DNA of 64,000 bases, from assembly GCF_007993035.1 (NCBI RefSeq), contig NZ_VOOS01000001.1, forward strand, positions 248,001 through 312,000, in the 5' to 3' direction. Below the pieces are notes generated by a model. The model saw only the letters and a program-made list of their open reading frames with translations. It was not told the DNA's origin and searched no databases. The translations under genes and the position numbers were made by a program. The DNA is from Vicingus serpentipes (GTDB lineage: Bacteria > Bacteroidota > Bacteroidia > Flavobacteriales_E > Vicingaceae). The number at the start of each line of letters is the position of its first letter. Positions within the stretch are counted from its first letter, which is position 1. This document shows positions 9,575 through 18,086 of the stretch, in pieces.

Positions 9575-11116
9575 TTATTCTTCTTTTAGTATGATGTCTT
9601 TCTTGATAACACTTCTAAAAGCATTTTTACCAAAAACTTCAATATCTTCCGTATATATATCATAACCTGGAACTTCAACCAACATATTAAACTTACCAAC
9701 TGGTAAAATCATAATATATCTACCCGTAATTGGGTTGGTTAAATAACTACCATACAACTCATCTGTTTGTAAATCTAATACCGAAATGAATACATCTTTA
9801 ATAATGTTGGTCGTATCTTGTGGAGTTACATAACCTTTTATTACAGTATATTCCGGGTCAACTTCATTAAATGTAACGCTATATAAATCATAATCACCAG
9901 AACCGCCTTCTCTAATAGCAGAAATGTAACCTGTACGACCACTTTCCGATTCTCTATAGTTGGTATTATCCTCAGGTGTATTCAAAGGGAAACCAACATT
10001 TTTAACATCAGACCAATTTCTTTTTACATTATCCCAAGTTGCTTTAAAAATATCATATCCTCCCATACTAGTATGCCCTTTTGAACTAAAATATAGCGTT
10101 TTGTGGTCAGCAGTAATGTTCGGGAAATCTTCATCAAAAGGAGTATTTACGGTTGGTCCTAAATTCTGAGCCGGTGCCCATTCTCCGTTTGGTAATTTTA
10201 GCGAAACATATAAATCTAAACCACCAAAGCCACCTGTTCTATCACTAGCAAAATAAATAGCATCTCCTTTTTTAGTAATAGAAGCAGCAATTTCATGATC
10301 CTTTGAGTTAATAACCTTAGGTAATTTAGTCAAATTCTTTACTTGATTATTTTCAAATTCCGCTATCAATAAATCACCAAAATGGTCGTCATTTTCAAAG
10401 TAAAATAATAAGATTTGACCATCTGCCGACATCCCTACTATTTCTTCCGAACCATTAAGCGTGTTAATGTTTTGGTCTAATTTTCTTGCTTTAGAAAAGC
10501 TACCATTCTTCACTTCGGAGATATAGATTTCAGAAAAATAATTTCCATTTATTTTTTTCTCACTCCCATCATCGCGCATTGAATTAAAAATAACAAACGA
10601 CTCATCTTTAGGAACAAATGGATAATAATCTTTAGTTGAAGAATTTACATTTTGTCCTAAATTTTTAAACGAAACATCTAATGGAAATTTCATTAACTCA
10701 ATTGCGTTGTAACAATATTCTATTTGCTTATTTACATCAATAATATTTTCTTCATTTCCAGTACCTAAACTTTTAAACTCTTCATATATTTTAATGGCAT
10801 CGGTAAAACGATAAGCAAAATGATAAGCTCTTCCTAATAAGTAATAGGTATTTGGATCTGGTCCATCAGCTTTAATCGCAGTTTCAAAATAAGGTACTGC
10901 TTTAGCTTTATCTATATTGGTATTTAAATAACAAACTCCAACTCTATAATGATACTTAGGGTTTTCTGGCTCTGTTTTTAACAGCTCTAAATAATCCATT
11001 AAAGCAACAGTAAAATTGCCATCATTAAAATGTTCAGCAGCTGTTTTTGGAGTTACTTCTTGAGCATAAAAAGCTAAAGAGCAAAGGGTTAAAATGGTTG
11101 TAATGAATAAACGCAT
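9575..11116 (-). CDS. TPR plus PD40 beta-propeller envelope protein
   Basis: A 513-residue exported protein with a signal peptide (LAFYAQ, about residue 18), three or so TPR helices (about 25-130), and a WD40-like PD40 propeller with repeated SSKG / FASDRTGGFGGLDLYVS blades (about 165-400). A C-terminal carboxypeptidase-regulatory-like beta-sandwich begins near TVIKGYV. This resembles the N-terminal two-thirds of Bacteroidota OmpA-family proteins such as those linked to T9SS/PorE, but the OmpA peptidoglycan-binding domain is absent. An envelope scaffold or sensor role is likely but unproven. A TAnnTTTG promoter lies at 11139-11146. Confidence 0.8.
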   Translation of the reverse strand: MRLFITTILTLCSLAFYAQEVTPKTAAEHFNDGNFTVALMDYLELLKTEPENPKYHYRVGVCYLNTNIDKAKAVPYFETAIKADGPDPNTYYLLGRAYHFAYRFTDAIKIYEEFKSLGTGNEENIIDVNKQIEYCYNAIELMKFPLDVSFKNLGQNVNSSTKDYYPFVPKDESFVIFNSMRDDGSEKKINGNYFSEIYISEVKNGSFSKARKLDQNINTLNGSEEIVGMSADGQILLFYFENDDHFGDLLIAEFENNQVKNLTKLPKVINSKDHEIAASITKKGDAIYFASDRTGGFGGLDLYVSLKLPNGEWAPAQNLGPTVNTPFDEDFPNITADHKTLYFSSKGHTSMGGYDIFKATWDNVKRNWSDVKNVGFPLNTPEDNTNYRESESGRTGYISAIREGGSGDYDLYSVTFNEVDPEYTVIKGYVTPQDTTNIIKDVFISVLDLQTDELYGSYLTNPITGRYIMILPVGKFNMLVEVPGYDIYTEDIEVFGKNAFRSVIKKDIILKEE

Positions 11117-11138
11117 CAGTTTAGTTTTAAATAGACGA

Positions 11139-11146
11139 CAAAAGTA
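11139..11146 (-). promoter_or_regulatory. -7 promoter element for the PD40 gene
   Basis: On the minus strand this reads TACTTTTG, an exact TAnnTTTG match. It lies 22 bases before the ATG at 11116, giving a short leader. The intergenic region also has to hold the divergent promoter for the gene at 11274. Confidence 0.5.
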
Positions 11147-11273
11147 TTATCTATTTCTACAAAACACAACATTTAATCGTCAAAATAAATATTGAATTAA
11201 ATTATTTAAAATGTTTTCAACCTGAGTTATATTTTATGTGGATAGAAAAAGTTAAATCACTTATATTTACATT

Positions 11274-14200
11274 ATGCGTCACCTGCTTTTAATAGTGTAC
11301 TTTTTATCTAGCTTGTTTTTGTTTTCTCAAAATCAACGGTTTAAGTCATTTTCTATTAAAGAAGGTTTAAGCCAAAGTACTGTTAACTGTATTATCCAAG
11401 ACCAAATGGGATTAATTTGGATTGGAACTCAAGATGGATTAAATAAATATGATGGTCATGAATTTACCCACTACAAAAAACAATATAACGATAGTAATAG
11501 CATTCCAGATAATAATATACAATCATTAACAGAAGATTCAAAAGGTAATATTTGGATTGGTACTTATGGTGGTGGAATTGCAATATATAACCCAAAATCA
11601 AACTCTTTCAAAAGGCTAAATTCATCAAATTCGTTATTATCTGATGACATTATTATGTGTTTTAAAGAGTTTCAAAACTCAATGTATATAGGAACTAAAA
11701 GAGGGGGCTTAAATACATTTAATTATGAAAATGAAAAAATTACACCTATAGAACTTGATAATAACACTCAAATTCAGGTTAGAGATATTGAAACATTTAA
11801 TAATACTGTATACGCTGCAACTAGCCTGGGTGGCATTCATTACTTTCAAAAAAGTGTTTGGGTAAAACTACTTGATACGATTCAAATTCAAACTATTCAC
11901 TCTATAAATAACCAACTTTTGTTAGGAGGAGTTCACGGCGAACTTTTCATGAGCAGTTCTAATTATTTTAAATTTAATAAACTAAAAATTGAAGGTCTAA
12001 AAAATGATGGAATTTGGGGGATTTGTTCTGACAATTCGAACAGTTTATGGTTAGGTACTTTTGGTGGAGGATTATTAAAAATAAACGCTACTAATTTTTC
12101 ATTAACACATACCTATAAAAATAATATAGAAGATATTAACTCCATCAGTCATGACGTAATACTTTCAATATTAAAAGATAAAGACGGCGGAATTTGGATA
12201 GGAACTTTAGGTGGCGGCATTAATTATTTTGAGCCTAGCAATCAAAACTTTACGCATTATAATGACATAAGTGGATTGAGCAACAATGTTGTAATGTCTT
12301 TTTTAGAAAATAAAGAGGAGTTATACATTGGTACTTATGGTGGAGGACTAAATTTATTTAATAAAAAAACAAATTCATTTAAGACGTTAGATAATGTTTC
12401 TGCAAAAATAATTAGATGCATCTATAAAGATAATGATGGCATTTTATGGCTTGGGACCTATGGTAATGGATTAATAGAATACAATCCTAAAACAGGTATT
12501 GCAAAACAGATATTAAATCAGGTTGCTGATGACGTATGGTGCATTACTGAGATAAACAACAACTTATGGTTTGGAACATGGGGCTCTGGATTAATTAAAT
12601 ATGATAAAAAAACAGCTAATTATACCCAATATTTAAGCAATGATGAATTTAATTCTATTAGTGAAAATACTGTATTAACTCTTGCTAAAACAAGTGATAA
12701 TAATTTATGGATTGGCACCTATGGTTCTGGTTTAAATTACTTTAATATTAGTAATGATGAATTTACTTCGTTTGGCTACAACGGAGCTACAAGTAAGGAA
12801 ACAAACAATAAAAAAATAAGAAGTATTTATGTTGACGAAAATAGTAATTTATGGATTGGTACAGATGGTGGTGGGTTAAACCATTACAACAACGAAAAGC
12901 AAACTTTTAGTTACATTACCACAGAACAAAATCTTCCTAACAATGTAGTTTATGGAGTTGTAGAGGATAAAAATAAAAACATTTGGGTGACAACTAATTA
13001 CGGATTGTGTAGGTACTCAAAAAAAAATAAATCAATTTCTAATTTTGATTATGACGATGGCTTACAAAATAATGAGTTTAATCAAGGAGCTTTATATTTT
13101 AAAGACGAACTTATTTATGCTGGAGGTATAAATGGATTTAATGTTTTCAATCCAAAAGAGGTTGAATCGTCAACTAAAAACACATTTACATTACTTACCT
13201 CAATGAAAGTGATGGGAAAAGAATTTAATCCTCCTATTCGCTTTTTAGATAGCATTAATTTAAATTATTCATCAAACTTTTTATCATTTCAATTTTCATA
13301 CATCGATTATTCTGGTAAAATACAATACAGATGCAAACTAGAAGGGTTTGATAAAGATTGGAATTATTTAGAAAATAGAAATTTTATGAATTACACCAAC
13401 TTGCCTCCTGGCAATTACTCATTAAAGTTTCAGGGAAAACGAATGGGAAATTGGAATAACAAGTATTCTATTTTAAAAATAAATATACCTCCACCTTTTT
13501 GGAAAACTTATTGGTTTTATCTCTTAATTATTGTTTTAGTTCTTGCTGGCTTTTACACTTTTTATGTGCTTAAACAAAAAAACCTTTTAAAACGAAATAC
13601 CGAATTAGAAAACATTGTGAAAGAACGAACTCGTGAAATTCATCAACAAAACATTAGCCTTGAAGAACAAAAAAAAGAAGTAGAATTACAAAAAGAAATT
13701 ACCGAATTAAAACACTACGAAATTCAATCTTCTATAAACTATGCAAGAAGAATTCAATCTGCCATTTTACCTTCAGCAAAAATTATAAGTCAATTTTTAC
13801 CCGAATCATTTGTACTATACAAACCAAAAGATATTGTTGCCGGAGATTTTTATTGGATGGAAAAAAAGAACGATAAAATTTTAATAGCTGCAGCAGATTG
13901 TACGGGTCATGGTGTTCCTGGAGCTATGGTAAGTGTAGTTTGTAACAATGCCTTAAATAGATCGGTAAGGGAACATGGGTTGACTAACCCTGCTGAAATT
14001 TTAAACAAATCTAGAGAGATTGTAATTGCTGAATTTGAAAAAAGTGAAGAAGAAGTAAAAGACGGGATGGACATTGCATTATGTAGTATAACAAAAAATG
14101 AAAAAAATTACATTTTAGAATACGCTGGAGCAAATAACCCTTTATGGATAATTAGAGGCAACGAATTAATAGAAACTAAAGCTAACAAACAACCTATTGG

Positions 14201-14468
14201 AAGTTTTAGAAGTTCGCAAGATTTTACTTCCCATACATTTACCTTAAAACCGAACGATACCATTTATATTTTTTCTGACGGATATGTCGACCAGTTTGGA
14301 GGAGAAAAAGGGAAAAAGTTTAAAGCAAAAGCCTTTAAAGAGCTGTTATTAAAAATAGTGAGTAAAACCATGGAAGAACAGAAATTGATTTTAGAAAAAA
14401 GTTTTGAAACTTGGAAAGGCGATCTCGAACAAATAGATGACGTTTGTGTAATAGGATTTAGATTATAA
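11274..14468 (+). CDS. two-component-type propeller sensor fused to SpoIIE phosphatase
   Basis: A 1064-residue membrane sensor. It has a signal peptide (FLFSQ), then about 14 ligand-binding propeller repeats of the 'regulator propeller' type (recurring IWIGTxGGGL, about 25-620), a Y_Y_Y beta-sandwich (about 660-735), one transmembrane helix (about 745-765), a long coiled coil (about 770-825), and a PP2C-like SpoIIE domain (DIVAGDFYWME, ADCTGHGVPGAMVS, IFSDGYVDQFGG). Where hybrid two-component proteins carry a histidine kinase, this one carries a Ser/Thr phosphatase. It probably links an extracellular signal to dephosphorylation of an anti-anti-sigma-type protein. No partner is encoded nearby. 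The stop overlaps the next ATG by one base. Confidence 0.9.
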   Translation: MRHLLLIVYFLSSLFLFSQNQRFKSFSIKEGLSQSTVNCIIQDQMGLIWIGTQDGLNKYDGHEFTHYKKQYNDSNSIPDNNIQSLTEDSKGNIWIGTYGGGIAIYNPKSNSFKRLNSSNSLLSDDIIMCFKEFQNSMYIGTKRGGLNTFNYENEKITPIELDNNTQIQVRDIETFNNTVYAATSLGGIHYFQKSVWVKLLDTIQIQTIHSINNQLLLGGVHGELFMSSSNYFKFNKLKIEGLKNDGIWGICSDNSNSLWLGTFGGGLLKINATNFSLTHTYKNNIEDINSISHDVILSILKDKDGGIWIGTLGGGINYFEPSNQNFTHYNDISGLSNNVVMSFLENKEELYIGTYGGGLNLFNKKTNSFKTLDNVSAKIIRCIYKDNDGILWLGTYGNGLIEYNPKTGIAKQILNQVADDVWCITEINNNLWFGTWGSGLIKYDKKTANYTQYLSNDEFNSISENTVLTLAKTSDNNLWIGTYGSGLNYFNISNDEFTSFGYNGATSKETNNKKIRSIYVDENSNLWIGTDGGGLNHYNNEKQTFSYITTEQNLPNNVVYGVVEDKNKNIWVTTNYGLCRYSKKNKSISNFDYDDGLQNNEFNQGALYFKDELIYAGGINGFNVFNPKEVESSTKNTFTLLTSMKVMGKEFNPPIRFLDSINLNYSSNFLSFQFSYIDYSGKIQYRCKLEGFDKDWNYLENRNFMNYTNLPPGNYSLKFQGKRMGNWNNKYSILKINIPPPFWKTYWFYLLIIVLVLAGFYTFYVLKQKNLLKRNTELENIVKERTREIHQQNISLEEQKKEVELQKEITELKHYEIQSSINYARRIQSAILPSAKIISQFLPESFVLYKPKDIVAGDFYWMEKKNDKILIAAADCTGHGVPGAMVSVVCNNALNRSVREHGLTNPAEILNKSREIVIAEFEKSEEEVKDGMDIALCSITKNEKNYILEYAGANNPLWIIRGNELIETKANKQPIGSFRSSQDFTSHTFTLKPNDTIYIFSDGYVDQFGGEKGKKFKAKAFKELLLKIVSKTMEEQKLILEKSFETWKGDLEQIDDVCVIGFRL

Positions 14469-14836
14469 TGAAAAACTTTTTTGCTATATTATTTGTATTG
14501 CTAATTGCAAGCTGCGGAAACGAAAGCGAACAACTCAGTAAATATGATACAGACTTTTTAAGGGCAAAAGAATCGGTAAGAAATTACATGAAAGAGAACC
14601 TTAAAGCTAATGAAGTAATTATTGAGGGAACGATTGGCGAATTAATTTATTTTACCCCTCCTATTGAATTAATAAATGCAAAAGACTCTACGATAAAATA
14701 TATCCATTACGAACAACAACATTTTGCACCTACACATAAAGATAGCATGTACCTTAAATGGAATTGGAATTTTTATAAGTTAGATGAAGACTTTAAGGTT
14801 ATAAATGTTACTCACCAGCCCGAAAAAAAAGATTAA
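14468..14836 (+). CDS. small lipoprotein
   Basis: A 122-residue protein with a lipoprotein signal: hydrophobic segment then LLIASCGNE, so Cys16 would be lipidated. The mature part is hydrophilic with no family I recognise. It overlaps the stop of the sensor-phosphatase by one base (TAATG), so the two are translated from one transcript, and the lipoprotein may act with that sensor at the envelope. No signal for cell-surface export is obvious. Confidence 0.7.
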   Translation: MKNFFAILFVLLIASCGNESEQLSKYDTDFLRAKESVRNYMKENLKANEVIIEGTIGELIYFTPPIELINAKDSTIKYIHYEQQHFAPTHKDSMYLKWNWNFYKLDEDFKVINVTHQPEKKD

Positions 14837-14916
14837 ATATTACAATACCCATAAGTTGAAATTATTGATTAACTTAGAAAAATAAGCTATAGTTAAACAA
14901 CTTAAAAACAATTGTA

Positions 14917-15075
14917 ATGGAAGATAAATGGGAATTTTACAAAGACAAAAGTGACGAATGGAGATGGAGAAGAACGGCTAGTAATGGTAGAATTGTAGGC
15001 GCCTCTTCCGAGGGATACAAAAACAAACAAGATTGTATTAATAATGCCATAAGAAATGGGTATTCTAAAGAATAA
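14917..15075 (+). CDS. YegP/DUF1508-family small protein
   Basis: A 52-residue protein beginning MEDKWEFYKDKSDEWRWRR, followed by GRIVGASSEGYKNK and DCINNAIRNG. This is a single copy of the DUF1508 (YegP) repeat, whose two halves are a WxWR-type strand and a helix after 'GYxxK'. YegP proteins usually have two repeats; one-repeat versions exist. It is short but the family match is strong. It follows the lipoprotein by 80 bp with no evident terminator. Function unknown. Confidence 0.75.
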   Translation: MEDKWEFYKDKSDEWRWRRTASNGRIVGASSEGYKNKQDCINNAIRNGYSKE

Positions 15076-15133
15076 AAGAAACCCTTTTTATAATATTATC
15101 TTTTTGACTTCTGCTTAAATTGGGGTTAGGAAA

Positions 15134-15271
15134 TTACTTAAAAAATGCTAAATAAATAGCCAATAAAGCAATTAGTATGGCTGGTAAAAATAATTTTAAA
15201 CCATACTTTTTATATAAGGGAATCCAATTTAACCCTTGATTATGTGCTGAATCGTTTCCTTCAATTTTCAT
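15134..15271 (-). CDS. 45-residue single-pass membrane micro-protein
   Basis: An ATG-started minus-strand frame of 45 residues. A polar N-terminus (MKIEGNDSAHNQGLNWIP) leads to a basic stretch (YKKYGLK) and one hydrophobic helix (LFLPAILIALLAIYLAFFK) to the stop. The arrangement fits a small inner-membrane protein with the N-terminus in the cytoplasm. The next upstream feature is tRNA-Met and its terminator on the same strand. No family recognised; the layout argues for a real gene but does not prove it. Confidence 0.5.
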   Translation of the reverse strand: MKIEGNDSAHNQGLNWIPLYKKYGLKLFLPAILIALLAIYLAFFK

Positions 15272-15335
15272 CTTACAAAATTAATCATTATTCAGAATCT
15301 TCCCCACTCCTTTGCTCCACTGCAAAGCATAAAAA

Positions 15336-15360
15336 AAGCAGTTACTTTTTGTAACTGCTT
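15336..15360 (-). terminator. Rho-independent terminator after tRNA-Met
   Basis: A perfect 10-bp stem (AAGCAGTTAC / GTAACTGCTT) with a 5-nt loop. On the minus strand a run of T follows directly. It lies 12 bases past the tRNA 3' end. Confidence 0.85.
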
Positions 15361-15371
15361 GATTTTTAGTG

Positions 15372-15445
15372 TAGCGAGAAGGAGATTTGAACTCCTGACC
15401 TCCGGGTTATGAATCCGGCGCTCTAACCAACTGAGCTACCTCGCC
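15372..15445 (-). tRNA. tRNA-Met (CAT)
   Basis: On the minus strand the 74 bases fold as a tRNA: acceptor GGCGAGG pairing with the 3' strand TCTCGCT (G-U at two positions), D-arm AGCTCAGTTGGTTAGAGC, anticodon loop TTCATAA with CAT at its centre, and T-arm AGGAG-TTCAAAT-CTCCT. CCA is not encoded. A CAT anticodon can be elongator Met, initiator Met or, after lysidine modification, Ile. The first acceptor pair is G-U rather than the mispair of initiators, which favours elongator Met. A terminator follows. Confidence 0.93.
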
Positions 15446-15579
15446 ATTAAGAGTTTGCAAATATAGTAGTTTTGTCATTTTATCAACAATTTGTTTCATT
15501 TTTTTTTCACTTAATATTTTCATTCAATATTTTTCATATATTGCAGGCTAGTCATTATCAACCTAAAACACATATTGAG

Positions 15580-15960
15580 ATGTCTGATAAAGTAAAATAT
15601 GAATTAGAGTTTGTGATTAAATCTTCACCAAGCTTATTGTATAGTTATATAGCAACACCTAGTGGTTTAGGCCAATGGTTTGCCGACAATGTTAACTCTA
15701 GAGGAGAACTATTTACATTTATTTGGGATGGTGCAGAAGAGCAAGCAAAATTAGTGAGTAAAAAAACAAACTCATCAGTTAAGTTTAAGTGGGTTGCAGA
15801 TGAAGATCCTGAAACTTATTTTGAACTTAAAATACAAATAGATGATTTAACAAAAGATGTTGCCTTAATGGTTACAGATTTTGCTGAAGAAGACGAAGTA
15901 GATGAAGCTAAACAATTATGGGAAGCACAATTGGATAATTTACATTCAATTATCGGTTAA
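15580..15960 (+). CDS. START-like domain protein (AHSA1-type)
   Basis: A 126-residue soluble protein beginning MSDKVKYELEFVIKSSP. The motifs SPSLLYSYIATPSGLGQWFAD, FIWDG and a C-terminal helix (AKQLWEAQLDNLHSIIG) match the short START-like/AHSA1 helix-grip fold common in Bacteroidota. This fold forms a hydrophobic cavity for an unknown ligand. A longer frame from 15472 adds a segment with no conservation pattern; the internal ATG at 15580 gives the normal family N-terminus. Its stop overlaps the convergent DUF4294 gene through a shared TTAA. Confidence 0.8.
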   Translation: MSDKVKYELEFVIKSSPSLLYSYIATPSGLGQWFADNVNSRGELFTFIWDGAEEQAKLVSKKTNSSVKFKWVADEDPETYFELKIQIDDLTKDVALMVTDFAEEDEVDEAKQLWEAQLDNLHSIIG

Positions 15961-16613
15961 ATTTTACCTTCCTCAATAAGTAAGACTATTCGCTCAATCA
16001 TTTCATCTTCCTCATTTACTTGAGGATTGTATCGCGATTTTAAATTGGCACTATATAATCGTGCTACACCTTGATAAACAAAGGCTTTAAATCCACCACG
16101 CATTTCTTTTATAATGTCGTAAGTAGATTCGCCTGTTTCCCTATCAATTAATTTTACTAAAACCCTACCCTGCGTTACCGACATTTTTTTAATAACGTCG
16201 GTAAATTCCTCTTTCAATTCTTTTTCTCTTTGTTTTAATAAAAGTCTTCGCTTACGTTTCGATTTTATTTTCATCAACTCCTCATTGTATTTATTCAATT
16301 TAGCAGAAGCTAACTTTGCATAAGGATAAACTTTAAGAACATGGTAGCGTAATCGTCTAAACTCTTTATCCTTATCGGCATCGCCATAAGGTCTAACTCC
16401 TACAATACGCACTGGAGAAAAAGTATAGGCATATGTTGTATCTCCATCCACAACAAAAGCTTGAACAACAGTTCCATCTGGACGTTTTTTCTCCACAACT
16501 TGAAAATTAGTGGTGTCGGTATTTTTTAAGCTATCTGCTTTAGTTAAGTTTTGAGCAAAAGCAAAACCACTTAAAAGTAATAAGGTAAATAATATGTATT
16601 GTTTCTGTTTCAG
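15957..16613 (-). CDS. DUF4294 secreted protein, probable CTG start
   Basis: The conserved body (TYAYTFSPVRIVGVRP, then basic helices RLRYHVLKVYPYAKLA, KSKRKRRLLLKQREKEL, and KEMRGGFKAFVYQGVARLYS) matches DUF4294, a Bacteroidota-specific exported family of unknown role. An in-frame GTG at 16496 would give 179 residues without a signal peptide. The frame continues upstream and encodes a convincing signal peptide (KQKQYILFTLLLLSGFAFAQ) whose only plausible initiator is CTG at 16613-16611, after an in-frame TAA. I therefore place the start there (218 residues). An ATT start two codons upstream is possible. Confidence 0.75.
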   Translation of the reverse strand: MKQKQYILFTLLLLSGFAFAQNLTKADSLKNTDTTNFQVVEKKRPDGTVVQAFVVDGDTTYAYTFSPVRIVGVRPYGDADKDKEFRRLRYHVLKVYPYAKLASAKLNKYNEELMKIKSKRKRRLLLKQREKELKEEFTDVIKKMSVTQGRVLVKLIDRETGESTYDIIKEMRGGFKAFVYQGVARLYSANLKSRYNPQVNEEDEMIERIVLLIEEGKI

Positions 16614-16662
16614 GGTATTAATTTTAAATTAAAATTAGAACTTTACATTCAATTATTTATAA

Positions 16663-17427
16663 ATGGCTTTAACTAAGGACGAAATACATCTATTATTAGA
16701 AGAAAAATACGACCAATTTAATCGGGTTTCTTTTATCGAGTCTGACCCAATTTCTATACCACATCTGTTTTCTAAAAAAGAAGACATTGAAATTGCTGGT
16801 TTTATAAGTGCTACTATAGCTTGGGGGCAACGCAAAACAATTATAAAAAATGCCAACCAGTTTGTTGAGTTCATGGATATGGAACCTTTTGATTTTGTAA
16901 TGAACCATAGTCAAAAAGAATTAAATCGTTTTGCAGATTTTAAACATCGTACGTTTAATAGCATTGATGCGCAATATTTTATTACTGCCTTAAAACATAT
17001 TTACACCATTCATGGAGGTTTAGAGCAAGTTTTTGCTAAACACCCTAAAAATATGCAGCTTAGTATTTCTAATTTTAAACGTGTATTTTTTGAAGAGAAC
17101 CATCCTCAACGAACTCAAAAACATATTTCCGATCCATTAAAAAATTCGGCTGCAAAGCGAATTAACATGTATTTGCGCTGGATGGTAAGAAAAGATAAAA
17201 GAGGAGTAGATTTTGGTTTGTGGAATAAAATTGATGCAAAAGATATTATGTGTCCATTAGATGTCCATTCTGGTAATGTTGCTCGAAAACTAGGTTTATT
17301 AACCCGAACACAAGACGATTGGAAAGCAACAATTGAATTAACTGATAGTTTAAAACAATTTGATATTAACGACCCTATTAAATATGACTTTAGTTTATTT
17401 GGCTTGGGAGTTTTTGAAAAATTTTAA
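16663..17427 (+). CDS. TIGR02757 (DUF2400) family protein
   Basis: A 254-residue soluble protein. It has the family features: SDPISIPHLFSKKEDIEIAGF near the N-terminus, ATIAWGQRKTIIKNA, KRINMYLRWMVRKDKRGVDFGLW near residue 165, and MCPLDVHSGNVARKLGLLTR. The C-terminal half resembles HhH-GPD DNA glycosylase-like folds, but biochemical function is unknown. Families of this type occur throughout Bacteroidota. It is followed without a gap by a small membrane-protein gene and a cupin, all on the plus strand. Confidence 0.85.
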   Translation: MALTKDEIHLLLEEKYDQFNRVSFIESDPISIPHLFSKKEDIEIAGFISATIAWGQRKTIIKNANQFVEFMDMEPFDFVMNHSQKELNRFADFKHRTFNSIDAQYFITALKHIYTIHGGLEQVFAKHPKNMQLSISNFKRVFFEENHPQRTQKHISDPLKNSAAKRINMYLRWMVRKDKRGVDFGLWNKIDAKDIMCPLDVHSGNVARKLGLLTRTQDDWKATIELTDSLKQFDINDPIKYDFSLFGLGVFEKF

Positions 17428-17586
17428 ATGAAACAAAATCAAGGAATAGCACATTTAGCTAGTATTTTTGTTTTACCTGTTTTGGTGATATCAATTTTTT
17501 ATGCGCCAATTTGGTTGAAAATTATTTTAGTCTTTATATTAATAGCAGCTGCTATTTATTTATGGAAAAACATTATAAAAAAATGA
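17428..17586 (+). CDS. 52-residue two-helix membrane micro-protein
   Basis: An ATG directly abutting the previous stop (TAAATG) opens a 52-residue frame: polar start MKQNQGIAHLAS, first hydrophobic helix IFVLPVLVISIFYAP, second helix WLKIILVFILIAAAIYLW, and a basic end KNIIKK. Its TGA overlaps the ATG of the following cupin gene (ATGA), which is strong evidence of translational coupling and that this is a real gene. No family recognised. Confidence 0.7.
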   Translation: MKQNQGIAHLASIFVLPVLVISIFYAPIWLKIILVFILIAAAIYLWKNIIKK

Positions 17587-18086
17587 CACTAGATTACTTA
17601 CAAATTGTAAATCAATTAGAAATGCTTCCCCATCCAGAAGGTGGTTATTATAAAGAAGAATACAGAAGTAAAGACATTATTCCAAATGCAGCTTTACCTC
17701 AATTTTCTGGTGATCGAAATTTTTGTACAAGCATCTATTTTTTATTGACTTCTGAAAATTTTTCGGGCTTTCATCGAATTAAGCAAGACGAAATATGGCA
17801 TTTTTATAGCGGTTCTCCCCTAGCTGTTCATGTTATTGATGAAGAAGGAATTTATACCAAACACATTATTGGCATGGACATCTTAGATGGTAAATACCCA
17901 CAATTAACAGTGCCTGCAAATTGTTGGTTTGCCTCTAGCGTTGTTAACGAAAACGATTATTCGTTTGTAGGTTGTACCGTTGCTCCTGGTTTCGATTTTG
18001 ATGATTTTGAATTAGCTAAAAAAGAAGAACTTTCAGCTATTTACCCTCAACATAAAAGTATTATAGAAAAATTAACGAGAATTTAA
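17583..18086 (+). CDS. cupin superfamily protein, DUF985 type
   Basis: A 167-residue protein beginning MTLDYLQIVNQLEMLPHPEGGYYKEEYRS. The LPHPEGGYYxE motif, TSIYFLL, FHRIKQDEIWHFYSG and the C-terminal CTVAPGFDFDDFELA match the DUF985 (Cupin_5) family, a beta-barrel related to sugar-binding cupins. A longer frame starting at 17511 would run through the upstream micro-gene in another frame and add unconserved residues; the ATGA overlap at 17583 sets the start. Its stop overlaps the convergent ABC-F gene through TTAA. Ligand unknown. Confidence 0.88.
   Translation: MTLDYLQIVNQLEMLPHPEGGYYKEEYRSKDIIPNAALPQFSGDRNFCTSIYFLLTSENFSGFHRIKQDEIWHFYSGSPLAVHVIDEEGIYTKHIIGMDILDGKYPQLTVPANCWFASSVVNENDYSFVGCTVAPGFDFDDFELAKKEELSAIYPQHKSIIEKLTRI

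Noticed and set aside
17511-17582. Longer N-terminus for the DUF985 cupin
   Set aside because: These codons lie in a different frame of the coupled micro-gene, and the added residues do not match the family.
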